From assembly GCA_002304945.1 (NCBI GenBank), contig DBPQ01000001.1, positions 1 to 47,742 on the forward strand: DNA of 47,742 nt. The letters run 5' to 3'. A program made the position numbers and the translations under genes. Source of the stretch: Actinomycetales bacterium UBA1416. Its GTDB lineage: Bacteria; Actinomycetota; Actinomycetes; Actinomycetales; Actinomycetaceae. Of this stretch, positions 8,526 to 16,723 are shown in pieces; position 1 is the first letter of the stretch; every line of letters starts with the position of its first letter. The notes beneath the pieces are model-generated. The model was not told the DNA's origin, made no database searches, and was given only the letters and a program-made list of their open reading frames with translations.

Positions 8526-9167
8526 ATGGACAGGAAGACCCGCATCACGCTCGCGCTCGTCGCCGCCCCGGTCGTCATGCTGACGACGACGGCGGTCGCG
8601 TTCCTCATCACCGGCGCCCACCGCCGGCTCGGCGCCACAGCCGACGAGGTCCGCGCCACCCTCCTGGGCGATGACATCCTCCCCGCGGCGGACCTCCAGA
8701 ACGACCATGCCACCACGATCGCCGCGCCGCCATCGGACGTCTGGCCGTGGATCGCTCAGCTGGGTCAGGACAAGGCCGGCTTCTACTCGTTCGAGGTGCT
8801 CGAGAACGCGATCGGCTGCGAGATCCGCGGGGTGGACCGCATCGTGCCGGAGTGGCAGAACCCGCAGGTGGGGGATGCCTTCCCCCTCGCACCGGACGTC
8901 GCGCTCCGGGTGGCGTCGGTGGATCCGCCCCACACCCTGGTCGCCTCGAGCCTCGGGGGAACCGCCCCCTCGGAGATGGGATTCGACTTCACCTGGGCGT
9001 TCCACCTCACCGCGGACCACGCCGGCACCCGCCTGCACGTCCGGGAGCGCTACCGCACCTCCGGGAGGGCGGGCCACCTCGTGATCGAGGCCACCAGCAT
9101 CGCCAGCGCGATCATGACGCTCCGGATGCTCCACCGCGTTCGGCGCCTCGCCGAGCGGCGCCGCTGA
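8526..9167 (+). CDS. Membrane-anchored SRPBCC-family protein
   Basis: 213 aa. An N-terminal hydrophobic segment (residues 8-28, LALVAAPVVMLTTTAVAFLI) is followed by an SRPBCC (START/polyketide-cyclase-like) fold: TTIAAPPSDVWPWIAQLGQ at about 65-83, a FYSFEVLENAIG segment and a late FTWAFHL strand. Such proteins hold hydrophobic ligands in a helix-grip cavity; the ligand is unknown. It stands alone on the plus strand and its stop is one base from the stop of the convergent gene. The start gives a short leader rich in purines (GACGTCGAGAGGTACCC), consistent with translation. Confidence 0.8.
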   Translation: MDRKTRITLALVAAPVVMLTTTAVAFLITGAHRRLGATADEVRATLLGDDILPAADLQNDHATTIAAPPSDVWPWIAQLGQDKAGFYSFEVLENAIGCEIRGVDRIVPEWQNPQVGDAFPLAPDVALRVASVDPPHTLVASSLGGTAPSEMGFDFTWAFHLTADHAGTRLHVRERYRTSGRAGHLVIEATSIASAIMTLRMLHRVRRLAERRR

Positions 9168-9168
9168 T

Positions 9169-10242
9169 TCAGGCGCCGGCAGCCCGGCGGCGGGCCAGCA
9201 CCGAGTCCAGGTCGAAGGTCTGGGCCACCTGCTCCGGTTCCCGTTCGACGGTGCCGTAGGACGGCGCGGTGGCGTACGGCCGCTGGGGCACGCGGGCCCC
9301 GCCGTCGCCGGCGTCCTCCGGGGTGAAGGGCTCGACGTGGCGGCGCGGCGACTCCTGCTTCAGGGTGTAGGTGGGCAGCGGCACGGGAACCGGCATCCAG
9401 GGCGCGCCGGGTTCGGGCCGCCGCTCCGGAGCCACGGATGCACGGGATGCGGCGGGAGCGGCGCTCACGCCCGGCTCGGTGTCGCCGGCCGACGGCGTGG
9501 GCGCGTCCGTCTCGCGGGCCCCGGCCTCGAGACTGGCCAGGGCATCGAGGGATTCCTGCGTCGCGTGCCGGGGCGGCTCGTCCTCGATCACAGCGCTGGC
9601 GACGTGCCGACCCTGGTAACCCACCACGATCTCCTCGAACGAGTCGCGGCGAGGTGCCACCGGTTCCGATCCGGCCTCCCGGTCGCGGAAGAGGCGGAGC
9701 CGCTGGTCGAGGCGGGACATCTCCGCCCGCGCCTTCGCGTCCTGCCGGGCGGCGACGAGCGCGGCCTCACGGCCGGTGTACAGCACGGCCCCGAGAGCGG
9801 CGCCGGGGAGGAGCGCCCAACCCCAGGCCAGCGGGCCGACGGCCACACCGGTGACCACGGCCGCGGTCACCAGGGCGAGGGCGATGGCAAGGGTCATGCG
9901 GCGCCGGGCGGCTGCGGCGCGGCGGGAGATCTCGGCGGCGCGTGCCGCCCGCGCGGCGGCGAGCTCCCGGGCGTTGACCCGGTTCGCCACTGGGGTGGTG
10001 GGGCGAATCATGGCGAGTGCCTCCGTGCGTCGTCGGGAAATCTCCGGGTTGTGGACCAGGGGCCTCGCGTCGGACCGGATGGGCGGCGCGGGAAGGGCGG
10101 GGGCGACCAGCCGCAACTGCGGGGAGAAGCGGTCGGACACCCGGGACTCGACCCTCACCTCGCGGCTGCGAACCAGGTACGGCACCAGGTAGCCGAGGAC
10201 GATCACGGTGGATGCGACGAACACCCACCCTGACAGCTCCAC
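9169..10242 (-). CDS. Glpr/SepX-like membrane protein, probable cell-division partner of Glp
   Basis: 357 aa. A transmembrane helix lies at residues 6-24, a basic Ala/Arg-rich linker (70-115) follows, then two further helices at about 116-135 and 138-156, an acidic cytoplasmic part and a Pro-rich tail ending TFDLDSVLARRRAAGA. This layout and its place next to rimJ and a moeA-like gene match the position of Rv0996 in M. tuberculosis and of Corynebacterium Glpr, the membrane receptor of the gephyrin-like division protein Glp; Streptomyces SepX is a related septal protein. That function is inferred from synteny and topology, not from visible catalytic motifs. The conserved short motif at the very C-terminus, after a disordered stretch, looks like a binding peptide. 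Confidence 0.68.
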   Translation of the reverse strand: MELSGWVFVASTVIVLGYLVPYLVRSREVRVESRVSDRFSPQLRLVAPALPAPPIRSDARPLVHNPEISRRRTEALAMIRPTTPVANRVNARELAAARAARAAEISRRAAAARRRMTLAIALALVTAAVVTGVAVGPLAWGWALLPGAALGAVLYTGREAALVAARQDAKARAEMSRLDQRLRLFRDREAGSEPVAPRRDSFEEIVVGYQGRHVASAVIEDEPPRHATQESLDALASLEAGARETDAPTPSAGDTEPGVSAAPAASRASVAPERRPEPGAPWMPVPVPLPTYTLKQESPRRHVEPFTPEDAGDGGARVPQRPYATAPSYGTVEREPEQVAQTFDLDSVLARRRAAGA

Positions 10243-10316
10243 GACACAACGCTAGGCACTGCGTGCCGTTCCGCCGCGGACCGGTCCCGGCGTGTTGGTG
10301 AAGATCCCGTCACACC

Positions 10317-10384
10317 CGGGCGTGCACCCCGGGAACCGGGGCGTGTGCCCCAGAACTCTCGCGTGCGCCCTCAGAACTCCGGCA
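10317..10384. repeat. Three imperfect ~22-bp tandem units after rimJ
   Basis: Three degenerate copies built around GCGTGCACCCC, GCGTGTGCCCC and GCGTGCGCCCT, the last two each followed by (C/T)AGAACTC, in the gap between rimJ and the Glpr-like gene. The middle unit contains a short GGGGC/GCCCC hairpin. No function can be assigned. Confidence 0.45.
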
Positions 10385-10994
10385 CCCATGTCGAGGTGCG
10401 TTCCCGCAACCGCCGGACCACGCCGCCGGGCGCCTCCGGCGCGGTGAGGGCGAAGCTCCGGTGGTCCACCCACGCACCGGCGATGTGCATGTAGGCGAGG
10501 CGGAGCCCCTCGTCCCGGAACCCGAGCTTGTCCACCACGCGCAGGCTGGCGGCGTTCTCGGGGCGGATGTTGATCTCCACCCGGTGCAGGCCCCACTCGG
10601 TGAACAGGAAGTCGCTCGTCATCGCCACCGCGAGCGGTGTGATGCCCCGTCCGGCGAACTCGCGCGAGACCCAGTAGCCGATGGCCGCGCCGAGGATGGA
10701 CCCGCGCTGCACCCCGCTCACGGAGACCTGCCCGGCGAAGCGCCCGTCGAACTCGACCACGAGCGGGAGCGCCTCGCCCGCGCGGTACTGCCGCCGCACG
10801 GCTCGCACCCAGGTGCGGAAGGAGGCGCCGGGAGTGGGCTCCGGCGTCGTCGCCTCCCAGGGGGCCAGCCACGCCTCGTTGGCGAGACGCGTGGCGGCCC
10901 ACGCCCGTTCGTCACGCAGCGTGACGAGTCGGGCGGTCACGTGATGGCGGCCGTCGAGGCTGGGCTCGACGAGCCGTGGGCGGCGCTCAGGCAT
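10371..10994 (-). CDS. rimJ: RimJ/RimL-like GNAT N-acetyltransferase
   Basis: 207-aa acetyl-CoA-dependent acetyltransferase of the GNAT superfamily, Acetyltransf_3 type. Visible are the substrate-side strand LPLVVEFDGRFAGQVSVSG (~77-95), the acetyl-CoA P-loop region WVSREFAGRGITPLAVAM (~108-125), and the C-terminal signature RPENAASLRVVDKLGF (~144-159) typical of RimJ relatives. The ATG overlaps the stop of the moeA-like gene by eight bases. In mycobacteria rimJ occupies the same slot. The true acceptor (ribosomal protein N-terminus or another target) cannot be told from sequence. Confidence 0.88.
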   Translation of the reverse strand: MPERRPRLVEPSLDGRHHVTARLVTLRDERAWAATRLANEAWLAPWEATTPEPTPGASFRTWVRAVRRQYRAGEALPLVVEFDGRFAGQVSVSGVQRGSILGAAIGYWVSREFAGRGITPLAVAMTSDFLFTEWGLHRVEINIRPENAASLRVVDKLGFRDEGLRLAYMHIAGAWVDHRSFALTAPEAPGGVVRRLRERTSTWVPEF

Positions 10995-12198
10995 CGAGGA
11001 TCAGGCAGGTCACGCGGTCCCCGGGCGCGACGCGGGTGACGTCCTCGGGGACCACGGCGAGCGCGTTGGCGTGCGCGAGGGAGGAGAGCGTCCCGGCCCC
11101 GACCTCCCCCACCGGCTCGCACCGATAGCCGCCAGCCGGGGAGCCGAGGATGCGGACCGGCACGAATTGCCGCGCCCCGGCAGGCGAGTCCCATCCCACG
11201 GTCGCGTCAGCCGGTACCGACGGCCGGAAGAGGTCGGTGTACCCGGCCATCGCGCGCAGGGCGGGCCGCACGAAGGCCTCGTGGGCCACCTGCACCGCCA
11301 GCGGGTCGCCGGGCAGGCAGAAGACGGGCGTGGTCGGCTCCTCGCCCACATGTCCCACGCCGAAGCGGCGGCCCGGCTCGATCGCGACGTTGTCGAAGCG
11401 GACGGCACCCATCGGGCCGACGACGTCCCGCACGGTGTCGTTGGCGCTGAGGCCGCCCGTGGTGATGAGAAGATCGGCGCGCACCAGCTGGTCCTCGAGC
11501 AGCTCGCGCAGCTCGGGGCGCCGGTCCGGGACGGCGCTCACCCGGAAGGCGACGGCACCGGCGTCCTGGACGCCGGTGGCGAGCGCGTGCCCGTTGGCGT
11601 CGTACACCTGCCCCGCCTCGGCGGGACGGCCGGGCTCCAGCAGCTCGTCCCCCACGGACACGATCACCACCCGGGGTTTCGGGTGCACGCTGACGCGCGC
11701 CCGGCCCACCGCGGCGAGCAGCGCCTCCTGGCGGGCCCCCACCCTCTCCCCCGCGGCGAGCACCACGTCGCCACTCCGCACGTCGACGGCGCGGGGCCGC
11801 ACGTTCTCCCGGGCGACGACGGCGCGCAGCACCGTCACCACGGCCAGCCCCTGGTCCGTGGCCTCCAGTGGCACGACGGCGTCGGCCCCCACCGGGAGGG
11901 GCGCACCGGAGGCGAGGCGCACGGCGGCGCCGTCGACGAGGTGGACGAGGTCCGTGTCCCCCGCCCGGAGCTCGTCCATCACCCGCAGCCGCACCGGGCC
12001 GCGGTCCGCCGCCGCGACGTCCCCGCTGCGCACCGCGTACCCGTCGAGGGCGGCGAGGTCGGTGACCGGGAGGTCGGACGGCGCCCGGACGTCCTCGGCG
12101 AGGATGCACCCCACGGCGTCGGGGAGCTGGACGGCGAGCGGGGGGAGCTGACCGACCGCAGCGAGGCACGCCTGCAGGTGGTCGTGGACGGAACGCAT
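10987..12198 (-). CDS. glp: MoeA/gephyrin-like protein, probable Glp division factor
   Basis: 403 aa with MoeA architecture: N-terminal domains I-II with LAALDGYAVRSGD at ~47-59, the MPT-binding domain III with VVIVSVGDELLEPGRP (~176-191) and ITTGGLSANDTVRDVV (~244-259), and a C-terminal domain IV. The canonical MoeA motifs are altered: SGGVSxGxxD reads TGGLSANDT, KPGKP reads IEPGRR and LPGNP reads LPGDP. Together with its neighbours (rimJ and a Glpr-like membrane gene) this fits the repurposed actinobacterial Glp, which binds FtsZ, better than a molybdopterin molybdotransferase. A MoeA enzyme role is still possible. No other molybdenum-cofactor gene is in the window. The stop overlaps rimJ. 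Confidence 0.75.
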   Translation of the reverse strand: MRSVHDHLQACLAAVGQLPPLAVQLPDAVGCILAEDVRAPSDLPVTDLAALDGYAVRSGDVAAADRGPVRLRVMDELRAGDTDLVHLVDGAAVRLASGAPLPVGADAVVPLEATDQGLAVVTVLRAVVARENVRPRAVDVRSGDVVLAAGERVGARQEALLAAVGRARVSVHPKPRVVIVSVGDELLEPGRPAEAGQVYDANGHALATGVQDAGAVAFRVSAVPDRRPELRELLEDQLVRADLLITTGGLSANDTVRDVVGPMGAVRFDNVAIEPGRRFGVGHVGEEPTTPVFCLPGDPLAVQVAHEAFVRPALRAMAGYTDLFRPSVPADATVGWDSPAGARQFVPVRILGSPAGGYRCEPVGEVGAGTLSSLAHANALAVVPEDVTRVAPGDRVTCLILDA

Positions 12199-12268
12199 GA
12201 CCGAAAGGCTATCGCGGCGCCACTCCCGCGCCCGGCGTGGCGCCGCTCTCGCCCACGGCGTAAAAAGA

Positions 12269-12285
12269 TGCCCCTGTCAGGGGCA
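12269..12285. promoter_or_regulatory. 17-bp palindrome just upstream of the 5-formyl-THF cyclo-ligase gene
   Basis: TGCCCCTGTCAGGGGCA is a perfect 8-bp inverted repeat with a one-base centre, ending 12 bases before the start codon and preceded by an A-rich TAAAAAGA. It could be an operator or a leader hairpin affecting translation. Confidence 0.45.
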
Positions 12286-12297
12286 CCTGAGACACTG

Positions 12298-12966
12298 ATG
12301 AACATGCGTGAGCCCCTGCGGCTTCCCCAGACAGTCGGCTACGAGACCGAGGACGCGAAGCACGAACTCCGCCAGGTGATCCGGAAGCATCGGCACATGC
12401 GCTCCCGCGCAGAGCTCGGTGCCCTCGGGGAGGCCCTCGCGGAGAACGCCGTGCAGGCCGTCGGTGACGCGCGCAGCGTTGCGCTCTACGTGTCGACCGG
12501 CTGGGAGCCCCCCACCCTTCCCCTGCTCGAGCGGTTGCGTGCCCGCGACGTCGCGGTGCTGCTGCCGAGCCTCGGCCCCGGCCTGTCCCGCACCTGGTCG
12601 TTCTACAAGGGTGCGGAGGACCTCCAACCCCGTGCTCCGGGCCGACCGCCCGAACCGTCCGGACCGGTCCTCGAGGCGGAGGCGATCCGCTCCGTCGAGG
12701 CCGTGATCACCCCGGCCCTCGCGATCGATGGCTTCGGCAACCGTCTGGGCCAGGGCGGAGGATGGTACGACCGCGTGCTGAAGCTCCTGGGTCCGGACAC
12801 CCCCGTCTTCACGATGGTGTTCGACGACGAGCTCATCTCCGGGCAGGAACTCCCGTCCGATGACCACGACGTCCGCATTCCCGCGGTGATCACCCCCACC
12901 AGGGTGTTCCTCATCGCGGGATCACCCTTCGAGCGGGCGACCGTCGCGGCCACGCACCGCGGCTGA
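12298..12966 (+). CDS. 5-formyltetrahydrofolate cyclo-ligase
   Basis: 222 aa. ATP-dependent conversion of 5-formyl-THF to 5,10-methenyl-THF in folate one-carbon metabolism. Seen are the N-terminal basic helix AKHELRQVIRKHRHMRSR, the strand VALYVSTGWEPPT with substrate-site residues, VITPALAIDGFGNRLGQGGG (~138-157) and the signature GGWYDR that builds the ATP/folate site. Two ATGs (12298 and 12304) are in frame; the ribosome-binding site does not decide between them. The gene diverges from the moeA-like gene, as Rv0992c does in mycobacteria, but galU, which normally stands between them, is absent. Confidence 0.93.
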   Translation: MNMREPLRLPQTVGYETEDAKHELRQVIRKHRHMRSRAELGALGEALAENAVQAVGDARSVALYVSTGWEPPTLPLLERLRARDVAVLLPSLGPGLSRTWSFYKGAEDLQPRAPGRPPEPSGPVLEAEAIRSVEAVITPALAIDGFGNRLGQGGGWYDRVLKLLGPDTPVFTMVFDDELISGQELPSDDHDVRIPAVITPTRVFLIAGSPFERATVAATHRG

Positions 12967-12995
12967 CGGCGCCTTCCTCCGCTGCTCGCGCCCCG

Positions 12996-15626
12996 CTACT
13001 CGCCGGGCGTGAGGGTTAGGGTCGCGGCGGCGTCGGCGTCCACGGCCTCACGTGTGAACGGCCACGGGAAGGTCTCACCCCGCGCCCAGGCCCCGATCTG
13101 GTCGGCGTAGTGGCGGGACGTCGGGTGGCCCGACGTGCCCGAGGTCATCACCCAGGTGGAGGCGTCGAGGTCGGCGAGGTCGACGACCATCCGCATCGAC
13201 GGGACCGCCGTCACCGTGTAGGAGATCTCGCCGTCGGCGTCCGTGGAGGCGTTCCAGCTGGTCGCGTTCACGGAGGAACTGCCGCCCGAGACCTCCACGG
13301 GCGTCGGGTTGGTGAGCCACGCGAGCACCCCGGGGACCGTCTCCGGGGAGAGGACGGGATGGGTGAGGCGCGCCTCGTGCATGTCACCCCAGCGCCACCG
13401 GTCCGCGTCCTTGCCGAGCGAGTTGGTGAGCTGGTTGCGGGCGTTCTGCAGGGCCCGGAGGAGGAGTTCGTCGCGGGTCTCCGTGATCGAGACGGTGGAG
13501 ACGTCGTCCCACCACGGGTTGCGCGGGTCCTCCATGAGCACCGAGATCACGCGGATCCAGCGCGAACCTCCCTTGGAGGAGGTGCCCTCCGAGAGTTCGT
13601 CGTCGAAGGTCAGGGACATGAGGTTCGCCCAGACCGCGTTGAAGTAGGCCGCCCCGGAGGAGTCCACGTCGTTCGGGTACCCCTCCTCCTGCCAGGCCGC
13701 GAGCTCGGCGACCGCTGCCGCCAGGAAGGAGTCCTCGATGTCGAGGCGCAGGATCGACGGGACGAGGACGGCGGCGAGCGGATTGGCCGAGTCCAGCATG
13801 AGGTCGTTGGCGGACTCGACCGTGAAGCGGTCCCCGCGGGCGATCGCGTCCTCGAGCAGCGTGCGGATCCTGTCGGCGCGGTAGCCGTGGTCGAAGTCGT
13901 TGGTGAGGAACGGTCCGCCGCCCGGCACGGTGACCGCCTGGTTGGCGGCCACGATGAACCCCTCCTCGGGGTTCAGGGTGCGCGGCAGGTTCTCGGCGGG
14001 AAGGTAGCCCTCCCAGTCGAAGGCGGGATCCCAGCCGGGCCGCGGCCACGAGCCGTCCACCGGCACCGCGTTGAAGGTGAGCGCCGAGCGGATGGGGATG
14101 CGCCCCGGCGCCTGGTAGCCGATGTCGCCGTCGGCAGTGGCGAACACGATGTTCTGTGCAGGGACGTCGAACAGTGCGGCCGCCGCTGCGACGTCGTCCG
14201 CGTTCGTGGCCCGGTTCAGCGCGAAGATCGCCTCGACGGTGCGGCCCGGGTCGAGGGCCGTCCATGCCAGCGAGACGGCGTAGCCGTCGATGCCGCCGGA
14301 GGGGCTGCCCACGGGGACGGGGGATCCGGCGGCGGTGCTGGTGGCCTCGAGCACCGTGGAGACGATGGGGCCGTGGACGGTGGACTCCACCTCGATGCTG
14401 AAAGGTTCGCCCCCGGCCACCTGGATGACCTCGGTCCGCCGCTCCAACGGCACGAGCTCGTCTCCCCGCTCGTACGTGCCGTCGGGGTGGACCCGCTCGA
14501 GGAAGAAGTCCGTGACGTCGGCCCCCATGTTGGTGACGCCCCACGCCAGGTCGGCGTTGTGCCCGATGATCACTCCCGGGGTGCCGGAGACGGAGAATCC
14601 GGCGACGTCGAAGGTGCAGTCCTGGTCGACGGCGGTGCAGTGCAGCCCCACCTGGTGCCAGAGTCCCGGCGTTCCGACCACGAGGTGCGGGTCATTGGCG
14701 AGCAGGGGGAGGCCGGAGGCGGTGTGGTCCCCGGAGATCGCGAAGGAGTTGGAGCCCACCCCGTCCACCGCTCCCCCGATGAGTTGGGGGACGGCTGCGA
14801 GGGCGAGGACGGTGGCGTCCACGGCGTCCGCTGCGGCGTGGTAGACGGCCGGGTCCTGCGGGAGAGCCGGCTCGTGGGCCGCATCGACCGCCTCGCCGGG
14901 GGCCGCGGTGGTGGTGGGCAGGACGATGGGTTCGTGGGCCTCGGCGGGATAGGCGGGGAAGAGTTCGGCCACGCGCTCGACGTTGCCGACGGCCCGGTAG
15001 GCCTGGGTGCGTTCGAGTTCCTCGGTGTAGTTGGCCTTCAGGTCCCAGGCGATCGCCTTCAGCCAGGTGAGGGAGTCCACGGGGGTCCACGGCTCGATGT
15101 CCGCGACCTCCACCTGCAGGCCCAGCACCGTGTACTCGACCGCGAGCTCCGAGGCCTCCCGGCCCTCGAGGTAGGTGTTGACACCGTCGGCGTACGCCTG
15201 GACGAGAGCCCGGGACTCCTCCCCGAGCATCTCCCACTCCTGCTCCGCGACCCGCCGCCATCCCAGGGTGCGGATCACCGCATCCGCCGTGCGCGCCGCC
15301 TCCACGTCCCCCACCAGCTCCGAGAGGCGCCCGGCGGCCACGTGGCGCCGGTAGTCCATCTCGAAGAACCGGTCCTGGGCGTGCACGTAGCCCTGGGCGA
15401 GGAACAGGTCGCGATCGGACTCGGCCCAGAGATGGGGCACGCCGAGGGAATCGCGGGTCACGGTCACGGGGGCGTCGAGTGCGTCGATGGTGATGGTTCC
15501 CGCCGTGGCGGGCAGCGGGCGCCGTGCCACCCACGCGGCGAGGGCGATCCCGCCCACGAGGGCCACCACGAGCAGCGCGGACAGCGCGACGACGATCCTG
15601 CGGATGATCCCTCTCCGTGCGCTCAC
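12996..15626 (-). CDS. Penicillin acylase family Ntn-hydrolase, membrane-anchored
   Basis: 876 aa. An N-terminal basic stretch and hydrophobic helix (residues 10-32) anchor or export it. The alpha-subunit part contains LGVPHLWAESDRDLFLAQGY and HAQDRFFEMDYRR, hallmark segments of the family. The predicted autocleavage point is before Ser292 in GVGSNSFAISG; this serine becomes the N-terminal nucleophile of the beta-subunit. Substrates of relatives include beta-lactam side chains, acyl-homoserine lactones and other acyl amides; the substrate here is unknown. The gene lies between the cyclo-ligase and FmdB genes, which are adjacent in mycobacteria, so it looks inserted into a conserved block. It starts at GTG and is transcribed away from the FmdB gene. 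Confidence 0.92.
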   Translation of the reverse strand: MSARRGIIRRIVVALSALLVVALVGGIALAAWVARRPLPATAGTITIDALDAPVTVTRDSLGVPHLWAESDRDLFLAQGYVHAQDRFFEMDYRRHVAAGRLSELVGDVEAARTADAVIRTLGWRRVAEQEWEMLGEESRALVQAYADGVNTYLEGREASELAVEYTVLGLQVEVADIEPWTPVDSLTWLKAIAWDLKANYTEELERTQAYRAVGNVERVAELFPAYPAEAHEPIVLPTTTAAPGEAVDAAHEPALPQDPAVYHAAADAVDATVLALAAVPQLIGGAVDGVGSNSFAISGDHTASGLPLLANDPHLVVGTPGLWHQVGLHCTAVDQDCTFDVAGFSVSGTPGVIIGHNADLAWGVTNMGADVTDFFLERVHPDGTYERGDELVPLERRTEVIQVAGGEPFSIEVESTVHGPIVSTVLEATSTAAGSPVPVGSPSGGIDGYAVSLAWTALDPGRTVEAIFALNRATNADDVAAAAALFDVPAQNIVFATADGDIGYQAPGRIPIRSALTFNAVPVDGSWPRPGWDPAFDWEGYLPAENLPRTLNPEEGFIVAANQAVTVPGGGPFLTNDFDHGYRADRIRTLLEDAIARGDRFTVESANDLMLDSANPLAAVLVPSILRLDIEDSFLAAAVAELAAWQEEGYPNDVDSSGAAYFNAVWANLMSLTFDDELSEGTSSKGGSRWIRVISVLMEDPRNPWWDDVSTVSITETRDELLLRALQNARNQLTNSLGKDADRWRWGDMHEARLTHPVLSPETVPGVLAWLTNPTPVEVSGGSSSVNATSWNASTDADGEISYTVTAVPSMRMVVDLADLDASTWVMTSGTSGHPTSRHYADQIGAWARGETFPWPFTREAVDADAAATLTLTPGE

Positions 15627-15682
15627 TGTGGCAGCCTATCCGGCGGCCTCCCCCGGGGCCGACAGTTGCGCCGATGAGGGAG

Positions 15683-15688
15683 TAGAAT
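15683..15688 (+). promoter_or_regulatory. -10 element of the FmdB gene
   Basis: TAGAAT matches the housekeeping -10 consensus and directly abuts the CIRCE operator, so a bound HrcA would block it. No convincing -35 is seen. Confidence 0.6.
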
Positions 15689-15714
15689 TGGCACTCCAGG
15701 GCTCTGAGTGCCAG
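15688..15714 (+). promoter_or_regulatory. CIRCE element, HrcA heat-shock operator
   Basis: TTGGCACTC-N9-GAGTGCCAG is an inverted repeat with exactly the 9-base spacing of CIRCE (consensus TTAGCACTC-N9-GAGTGCTAA). It lies 20 bases upstream of the FmdB start and next to a -10 box. It predicts HrcA repression relieved by heat or proteotoxic stress. Confidence 0.85.
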
Positions 15715-15734
15715 CCCGTGCCGGAGGGACACAC

Positions 15735-15983
15735 ATGCCGACGTACGCCTACCGCTGCACCAGGTGCAACGAGGAATTCGACATCTACCAGCGCTTCGAC
15801 GAGGAGTCGCTGACCAACTGCCCGCGCTGCGACGCCCCGCTGCGCAAGCTCTTCTCCCCCTCGGGGATCGTCTTCAAGGGCCAGGGCTTCTACCGGACGG
15901 ACTCGCGCTCCTCCACGAAGCCCTCCCGGCCCTCGCCCTCGCCCTCGCCCAAACCGTCATCCACCACCACGAAGAGCGACTGA
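15735..15983 (+). CDS. FmdB-family zinc-ribbon protein (Ruc-like)
   Basis: 82 aa. An N-terminal zinc ribbon MPTYAYRCTRCNEEFD with a second CPRC pair about 25 residues later would bind one zinc through four cysteines. The C-terminal half is Ser/Pro/Lys-rich and disordered. The mycobacterial counterpart Rv0991c (Ruc) is a redox-regulated chaperone that is heat induced; the CIRCE operator here fits that role. The start at 15735 follows GGAGGGACACAC; an upstream in-frame ATG at 15708 lies within the CIRCE element and is rejected. The gene is followed 61 bases later by the SAF-domain gene on the same strand. Confidence 0.88.
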   Translation: MPTYAYRCTRCNEEFDIYQRFDEESLTNCPRCDAPLRKLFSPSGIVFKGQGFYRTDSRSSTKPSRPSPSPSPKPSSTTTKSD

Positions 15984-16044
15984 CCGTCCACAGGCGTCCC
16001 TCCCCCGGCGTGGTACCGCCGCGGCCGCGGCCTAGCCTGCCCGC

Positions 16045-16695
16045 ATGGCACTCCTCCGGCAGCGGTCACGATTCGTGGCCCTCTCGCCCGCCTGGCGCGG
16101 CGCGCTGTGGCGCTGGCGCCACGCCTTCCTCGCCGTCGCCCTCCTGACCTCCGTCCTCCTCCTCGCCGAGGTCCTCGCTCCCCCGCCGGCGCGTCCGGCG
16201 GTGGTGGTCCTCGCCCGGGACGTCCCGGCGGGTCACGACCTCGCCGCAGCGGACCTGACGCTCGGCGACGCCGCCGCACCGGCGTCGTCCTTCGCGGCGG
16301 CCGGCGACGTCGTCGGGAGGCGACTCGCCGTGGGCCTCCCCGCCGGCACCGTGGTCTCGGCCGAGATGCTGCTGGGGCCCGGACTCGCCGATGGGGCGCC
16401 GCCCGGGCACCTGGTGCTGCCGGTCGCGGTCGCGGACCCGGGCTCGGTGGCGCTGGCCACAAGTGGGAGAGTCGTCACACTCCTGGGGGCAGCGGCGGAC
16501 GGATCGCCTGCGGTGCAGGTCTCTGACGTGCTCGTTTTGTCCGTCCTTGAGGAGTCCGAGAGCAGCGGTTTGATCTCGACGGCGGAGCGGTCCACGACGC
16601 TCATCGTGGCGGTTCCACGAAGGTTGGCTACTGTCGTCGTGGACGCCAGCGCACAGGGACCCCTCCGAGTGGCCGTGCCCACCGCGTTCCCCTGA
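16045..16695 (+). CDS. SAF-domain membrane protein (CpaB/RcpC-like)
   Basis: 216 aa. A transmembrane helix at ~28-46 (AFLAVALLTSVLLLAEVL) is followed by a SAF/antifreeze-like domain beginning VVVLARDVPAGHDLAAADL, with the typical second strand GRRLAVGLPAGTVVSAEML. Such domains occur in Flp pilus assembly proteins CpaB/RcpC and in FlgA. No tad pilus genes are near, so a pilus role is unsupported. It lies between the FmdB and mscL genes, the same order as in other Actinobacteria, and is probably cotranscribed with them. Confidence 0.78.
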   Translation: MALLRQRSRFVALSPAWRGALWRWRHAFLAVALLTSVLLLAEVLAPPPARPAVVVLARDVPAGHDLAAADLTLGDAAAPASSFAAAGDVVGRRLAVGLPAGTVVSAEMLLGPGLADGAPPGHLVLPVAVADPGSVALATSGRVVTLLGAAADGSPAVQVSDVLVLSVLEESESSGLISTAERSTTLIVAVPRRLATVVVDASAQGPLRVAVPTAFP

Positions 16696-16723
16696 CCCAA
16701 ACCAACCCCCTCTAGGAGAATCA

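Noticed and set aside
11071..12297. Long N-terminal extension of the cyclo-ligase frame
   Set aside because: It runs antisense through the moeA-like gene; homology to 5-formyl-THF cyclo-ligase starts only at 12298-12304.
13110..15677. An 855-codon open frame on the plus strand
   Set aside because: It is antisense to the penicillin-acylase gene, has no family motif, and is rich in Gly/Val/Arg codons typical of the shadow frame of a GC-rich gene.
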